A stretch of DNA of 9,225 nt from Pseudomonadota bacterium (lineage in GTDB: Bacteria > Pseudomonadota > Alphaproteobacteria > Rhodospirillales > UBA2165), in NCBI GenBank assembly GCA_027592155.1, contig JAQCKY010000052.1, positions 1-9,225 of the forward strand, written 5' to 3'. The stretch's first letter is position 1; the number at the start of each line of letters is the position of its first letter. Below the pieces are notes generated by a model that was not told where the DNA came from, made no database searches, and saw only the letters and a list, made by a program, of their open reading frames with translations. The position numbers were made by a program, and so were the translations under genes. Shown piece by piece: positions 6,357 through 9,225 of the stretch.

Positions 6357-7700
6357 ATGCTGAGCAAAGAAGATAATGAACGCATTACCCGTGTCGGCGC
6401 GGGCACGCCGATGGGCGAAACCATGCGCCGTTACTGGCTGCCGGCCCTGCTGGCCTGGGAGCTGCCCGAACCCGATTGCGCGCCGGTGCGCGTCCGCCTG
6501 CTGGGCGAGGATCTGGTGGCGTTTCGGACCACCGACGGGCGGATCGGCATGCTGGAGGAATTTTGCCCCCACCGCCGGGCGTCCTTGTGGTTGGGGCGCA
6601 ACGAAGAAAACGGGCTGCGCTGCGTTTATCACGGCTGGAAATTCAACGTCGAAGGACAGTGCACCGAGCAAATGAACGAGCCGGTCGGGTTCGCCGCCAA
6701 GGTGCGGGTGACGTCCTATCCGGCGGTCGAACAAGGCGGCGTGATCTGGACCTATATGGGCCCGCCGGAAAAACAGCCGCCGGCGCCCAATTTCGCCTGG
6801 ACCCAGGTCGGCCCGTCGGAACGCTTTGCCAGCCGGGTGGTCGAGGAATGCAATTGGCTGCAAGCGCTCGAGGGCGGTATCGACACCTCCCACTTCACCA
6901 TCCTGCACAGGGCCCTCAAGAAAGACCCGGCCCAACCCGGCATCGCCATCGACAATCCGGGATTGAGGGGCGGCGCGCCCGACCTGGAGGTCGATGTCAC
7001 CGATTACGGTTATGCCTATTTCGGCATACGCCCGCTGGGCGAGGATGAGCTTTATGTGCGGGGCTATCACTTCATCATGCCGTTTACCCAGTTGCGCCCG
7101 CCGGGCCCGGGCAAGCAGCAGACCAGCGGCCATTATTGGGTGCCGATCGACGACGAGAACTGCATGGTGTGGAATTTCTATCACACCCATGACGGCAAAC
7201 CGATCGACGAGGCGGTCGACCGCGGCGCCGGCAACGAGCTGGGCATCGACATCGATGTCGAAAACGGGTTCCGCTCGGTCGCGGACAAGACCAACAATTG
7301 GCGCATCGACCGGGATCTCCAGAAAACCGATACCTTCACCGGGATCAAGGGCATCAATACCCAGGACCGCGCCGTGCAAGAGAGCATGGGCCGCGTCGTC
7401 GACCGGTCGAAGGAGCATCTCGGCCCGGCCGATAAGGCGATCATCGCCACCCGCAAGCTGCTGCTCGAAGCCGTCGACGTGGTCGAAAAGGGCGGCGATC
7501 CGGCGGGCACCGGCACCAGCTATTACGAAGTGGTGGCGGCGGAGGATACGTTGCCCAAAGATAAAGACTGGCGCGATGAGCTGATCCCCCGGATGTATCC
7601 CGAGAGCAAAGGCGCCGCCTTGATGTCGCGCGCCGACGCGGCGGCACTGAAGGAGAATATTTCAGGCGAGGCGGAGAAATTTCTCACCCCGGCGGAATAG
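6357..7700 (+). CDS. Rieske oxygenase, phthalate 4,5-dioxygenase-like alpha subunit
   Basis: The 447-residue product is a second, clearly different Rieske oxygenase component. The cluster ligands are C70/H72 (CPHRRASL) and C89/H92 (CVYHGWKF), with 16 residues between the pairs. The mononuclear iron site is in LEGGIDTSHFTILH, with bridging D176 and ligands H179 and H184. The third ligand is probably D337 in INTQDRAVQESMG, followed by VVDRSKEHLGPAD, a block typical of phthalate 4,5-dioxygenase oxygenases. The length is also that of this family. Members act on aromatic carboxylates and related ring compounds, but many have other substrates, so no gene name is given. ATG at 6357 follows TAGGAGAG at 6344-6351, with 5-nt spacing. 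An alpha/beta hydrolase follows 103 bp downstream on the same strand, suggesting that the two act in sequence. No reductase is encoded in the window. Confidence 0.93.
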   Translation: MLSKEDNERITRVGAGTPMGETMRRYWLPALLAWELPEPDCAPVRVRLLGEDLVAFRTTDGRIGMLEEFCPHRRASLWLGRNEENGLRCVYHGWKFNVEGQCTEQMNEPVGFAAKVRVTSYPAVEQGGVIWTYMGPPEKQPPAPNFAWTQVGPSERFASRVVEECNWLQALEGGIDTSHFTILHRALKKDPAQPGIAIDNPGLRGGAPDLEVDVTDYGYAYFGIRPLGEDELYVRGYHFIMPFTQLRPPGPGKQQTSGHYWVPIDDENCMVWNFYHTHDGKPIDEAVDRGAGNELGIDIDVENGFRSVADKTNNWRIDRDLQKTDTFTGIKGINTQDRAVQESMGRVVDRSKEHLGPADKAIIATRKLLLEAVDVVEKGGDPAGTGTSYYEVVAAEDTLPKDKDWRDELIPRMYPESKGAALMSRADAAALKENISGEAEKFLTPAE

Positions 7701-7704
7701 CGAG

Positions 7705-7785
7705 CTCCCTCTCCGCCCCCTTGGGGGGAGAGGTGGGGGCTGCAACAGACTCCACCTCTCCCCCCAAAGGGCGGAAAGGGAAAGG
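7705..7785. repeat. Long imperfect inverted repeat, C-rich/G-rich intergenic element
   Basis: The 103-bp gap is almost filled by an imperfect hairpin. The left arm is about 7705-7736 and the right arm about 7752-7785, joined by a 15-nt loop. The innermost TTGGGGGGAGAGGTGG pairs nearly perfectly with CCACCTCTCCCCCCAA. Outer pairing (CTCC with GGAG, CCGCCC with GGGCGG) is interrupted by mismatches and small bulges. It resembles the CCCTCTCC/GGAGAGG palindromic elements scattered between genes in many alphaproteobacteria. In RNA it would fold strongly and could attenuate or protect the message between the oxygenase and the hydrolase. The outer right arm (AAGGAG) also lies close to the hydrolase's ribosome binding site. 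Confidence 0.75.
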
Positions 7786-7803
7786 AGAAACGGAGTCACA
7801 AGA

Positions 7804-8676
7804 ATGAATGTCGAACTGATCAGCGTTGAAACCTCCGACGGCGTGACCCTGGACGGCTCGCTGCGTCTACCCGCGACACCGGGTTCGGAACTGCCGGTGG
7901 ATTTGGTGATCATGCATCACGGGATCGGCGGCAACTTCTATCGCGCCTATTTCTTCGAGACAATGGCCGAGCAGCTTTTGGCGCGGGGCTGCGCCGTCAT
8001 CCGGGCCAATAACCGGGGCCATGATCTGGCTTATAACGCGCCGCCGCCGTTCGGCCGGCTCGGCGCCGCCTTCGAAAATGTCGATGATTGCCGGCGGGAC
8101 TGGAAGGCCTGGCTCGATCTCGCCGAGGCGGGAGGCTTCAGCCAAGTCTGCGTCTGGGGCCACAGCCTGGGCGCGGTCAAAACCATCTATGCGGCGGCCC
8201 AAGACAACGATCCACGGATCGCCCGGCTGATCGCCTCCTCGCCGCCGCGCTTTTCCTACAGCGCCTATCTCGCGCGGGCGGACGGCAATCTCTTCCAAGC
8301 CTCGGTCGATGAGGCGCAAGCCCTGGCCGATGCGGGCAAGACGGATGTGCTGTTCCCCATCCAAATCCCGACCGGTGCACTGATGACGACAAAGGTCTTT
8401 TTCGACAAGTATGGCCCTGAAGAGCGCTATGACATCCTCAAACATCTGCCCAGCGTCACGACCCCGATCCTGGTCACCGTCGGCGGGCTGGAAGGTGCGC
8501 GCCCCGATCAGGTGGACCGGTTCGCCTTCGAAGGGCTGTCGGAAAAAATATCCGCCATGGCCGAGAAGCAATCATCCCTGGCGTCGGCACTGATTAACGG
8601 CGGCAACCATTTTTACGACGGCTGCACCGATGCGTTGTGGTCATCAGTTGAGACCTGGCTGAGCCAGAGTGCGTGA
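7804..8676 (+). CDS. Alpha/beta-fold hydrolase (DUF1749-like)
   Basis: This 290-residue protein has the serine hydrolase fold of esterases and C-C or C-O bond hydrolases. The nucleophile elbow is GHSLG at 119-123 with S121. The oxyanion-hole region is MHHGIGGNF at 37-45, and the catalytic His is probably H269 in GGNHFY. The acid is less certain, with D235 or E230 in GGLEGARPD as candidates. The stretch NNRGHDLAYN (69-78) and the GIGGNFYR block recall the DUF1749/UPF0613 group, which includes the fungal siderophore esterase SidJ, but the substrate here is unknown. There is no signal peptide, so it should be cytoplasmic. ATG at 7804 has CGGAG at 8-nt spacing. Its position after the phthalate-dioxygenase-like gene suggests a role in the same pathway, for example hydrolysis of an ester or ring-cleavage product. 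Confidence 0.87.
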   Translation: MNVELISVETSDGVTLDGSLRLPATPGSELPVDLVIMHHGIGGNFYRAYFFETMAEQLLARGCAVIRANNRGHDLAYNAPPPFGRLGAAFENVDDCRRDWKAWLDLAEAGGFSQVCVWGHSLGAVKTIYAAAQDNDPRIARLIASSPPRFSYSAYLARADGNLFQASVDEAQALADAGKTDVLFPIQIPTGALMTTKVFFDKYGPEERYDILKHLPSVTTPILVTVGGLEGARPDQVDRFAFEGLSEKISAMAEKQSSLASALINGGNHFYDGCTDALWSSVETWLSQSA

Positions 8677-8714
8677 GCGAAGGCAAAAAGATGCTGCCGG
8701 GATCGGGCTTCGCT
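8676..8714. terminator. Hairpin spanning two convergent stop codons
   Basis: AGCGAAG (8676-8682) pairs with CTTCGCT (8708-8714), enclosing 25 nt. The arms touch the last base of the hydrolase stop codon and two bases of the amidase stop codon. The two genes converge with only 36 bp between them. The loop is large and there is no T-run, so the terminator role is tentative. Confidence 0.28.
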
Positions 8715-9225
8715 AGTCCTTGCTCCTACCGGCGTTCAGCTCTCCGCTGAACCGGTCGGCCAGGTCGACGAGGTGGGATTCGCTTTGGGGTGGCCCCAGA
8801 AAAGTAATACCGTATGGAACACCGGCGCGGGTCACGGCGTGGGGGACCGCGATGGCGGCAAGCCCGAGAGGGTTTGCGAAATTGGTGTAATAGCCGTTGT
8901 TGAAATTGGGCCCGAGGGGATCGGCGATGACCTGCTCAACCGTGACTTGGGTGCCGACGGTCGGCACCATCAGCGCATCGTAGTTCTCCCAAAACGTCAT
9001 CATCCATCGTTTCGTTTCGGCGATCTTATAATAGGCGCGATAAGCATCGGCGGCGGTTTGCGTCGCACTTTTGAGGATGATGTCCCGGACGACCGGATCC
9101 CCGGCGGAGGGGTTTTCGCGCAGGAAGCCGCCGACGGCGACGTCGCGCTCCGCCACGAAGGGGCCGAAGAACATCAGATTGTTGATCTCGAGGAAGGGCG
9201 TGAAATTAATGTCGTCGATGGCGCC
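8713..9225 (-). CDS. Amidase, allophanate hydrolase-like, C-terminal part (5' end beyond window)
   Basis: The 170 visible residues are the end of an amidase-signature enzyme, open to the right edge of the window. The stretch FTPFLEINNLMFFGPFVAERDVAV is close to the allophanate hydrolase pattern (FLEAA-LLY-GP-VAER). It is followed by DALMVPTVGT, then a YYTNFANPLGLAAIAVP block and VPYGITFLGPP, which all belong to the same family. Allophanate hydrolases split allophanate to ammonia and carbon dioxide in urea breakdown, and relatives act on other amides. The protein stops shortly after the amidase domain (at GELNAGRSKD), so it lacks the extra C-terminal domain of full-length AtzF/DUR1,2 enzymes. 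The Ser-cisSer-Lys triad lies upstream of the window and could not be checked. Substrate is therefore open. The gene converges on the hydrolase gene. Confidence 0.88.
   Translation of the reverse strand, partial: GAIDDINFTPFLEINNLMFFGPFVAERDVAVGGFLRENPSAGDPVVRDIILKSATQTAADAYRAYYKIAETKRWMMTFWENYDALMVPTVGTQVTVEQVIADPLGPNFNNGYYTNFANPLGLAAIAVPHAVTRAGVPYGITFLGPPQSESHLVDLADRFSGELNAGRSKD

Noticed and set aside
6267..7418. 383-codon open frame on the minus strand
   Set aside because: Lies entirely antisense to the second Rieske gene, has low-complexity composition typical of GC-rich shadow frames and no recognisable motif.
7867..8571. 234-codon open frame on the minus strand
   Set aside because: Antisense to the hydrolase gene, which has an intact nucleophile elbow and catalytic His in the plus-strand frame.
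1..9225. Search for CRISPR arrays, tRNA or rRNA genes, transposases, phage or toxin-antitoxin genes
   Set aside because: No regularly spaced repeats, tRNA-like cloverleaf, transposase motifs or terminal repeats with target duplications were seen on either strand.

Overview
The window looks like a stretch of alphaproteobacterial chromosome. It is moderately GC-rich, its genes face both ways with short intergenic gaps, and it carries a VPLPA-type C-terminal sorting signal, a LuxR-family regulator with a PAS-like middle region and a C-rich/G-rich inverted intergenic repeat of a kind common in that class. The taxonomic placement is inference. There is no phage, plasmid, transposase, CRISPR, tRNA or rRNA signature.

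Left part (1-2450). A minus-strand housekeeping GTPase, rsgA, runs off the left edge. The roughly 300 bp after it hold two minus-strand stretches that vaguely resemble YbjQ/UPF0145 proteins and may be the remains of a lost locus. The first Rieske non-heme iron oxygenase alpha subunit follows on the plus strand (1278-2450).

Middle part (2451-5447). A minus-strand protein related to the C-terminal (zinc/homocysteine) half of cobalamin-independent methionine synthase (MetE-like) converges on the Rieske gene and is divergent from a LuxR-type regulator. About 576 bp separate these last two. That gap holds several short inverted repeats, a possible 11-codon leader ORF and a ribosome binding site that points to a non-canonical CTG start for the regulator. 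Hairpins lie downstream of the regulator.

Right part (5448-9225). A secreted PEP-CTERM-type protein (VPVPA motif, one membrane helix, RRRK tail) ends at a textbook UUCG-capped terminator. Next come a second, phthalate-dioxygenase-like Rieske oxygenase and an alpha/beta hydrolase related to the DUF1749 group. A long imperfect hairpin repeat sits between those two genes, which are probably cotranscribed. A minus-strand amidase of the allophanate-hydrolase type converges on them and runs off the right edge.

Taken together this is a catabolic or accessory neighbourhood. Two different Rieske oxygenases, a hydrolase, an amidase and a MetE-like enzyme fit the breakdown of small organic compounds (aromatic, methylated or amide-bearing), with the LuxR protein as the only local regulator candidate. 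No ferredoxin or reductase for the Rieske enzymes and no exosortase for the PEP-CTERM protein is encoded here, so both must rely on genes elsewhere. The substrates cannot be read from the sequence.
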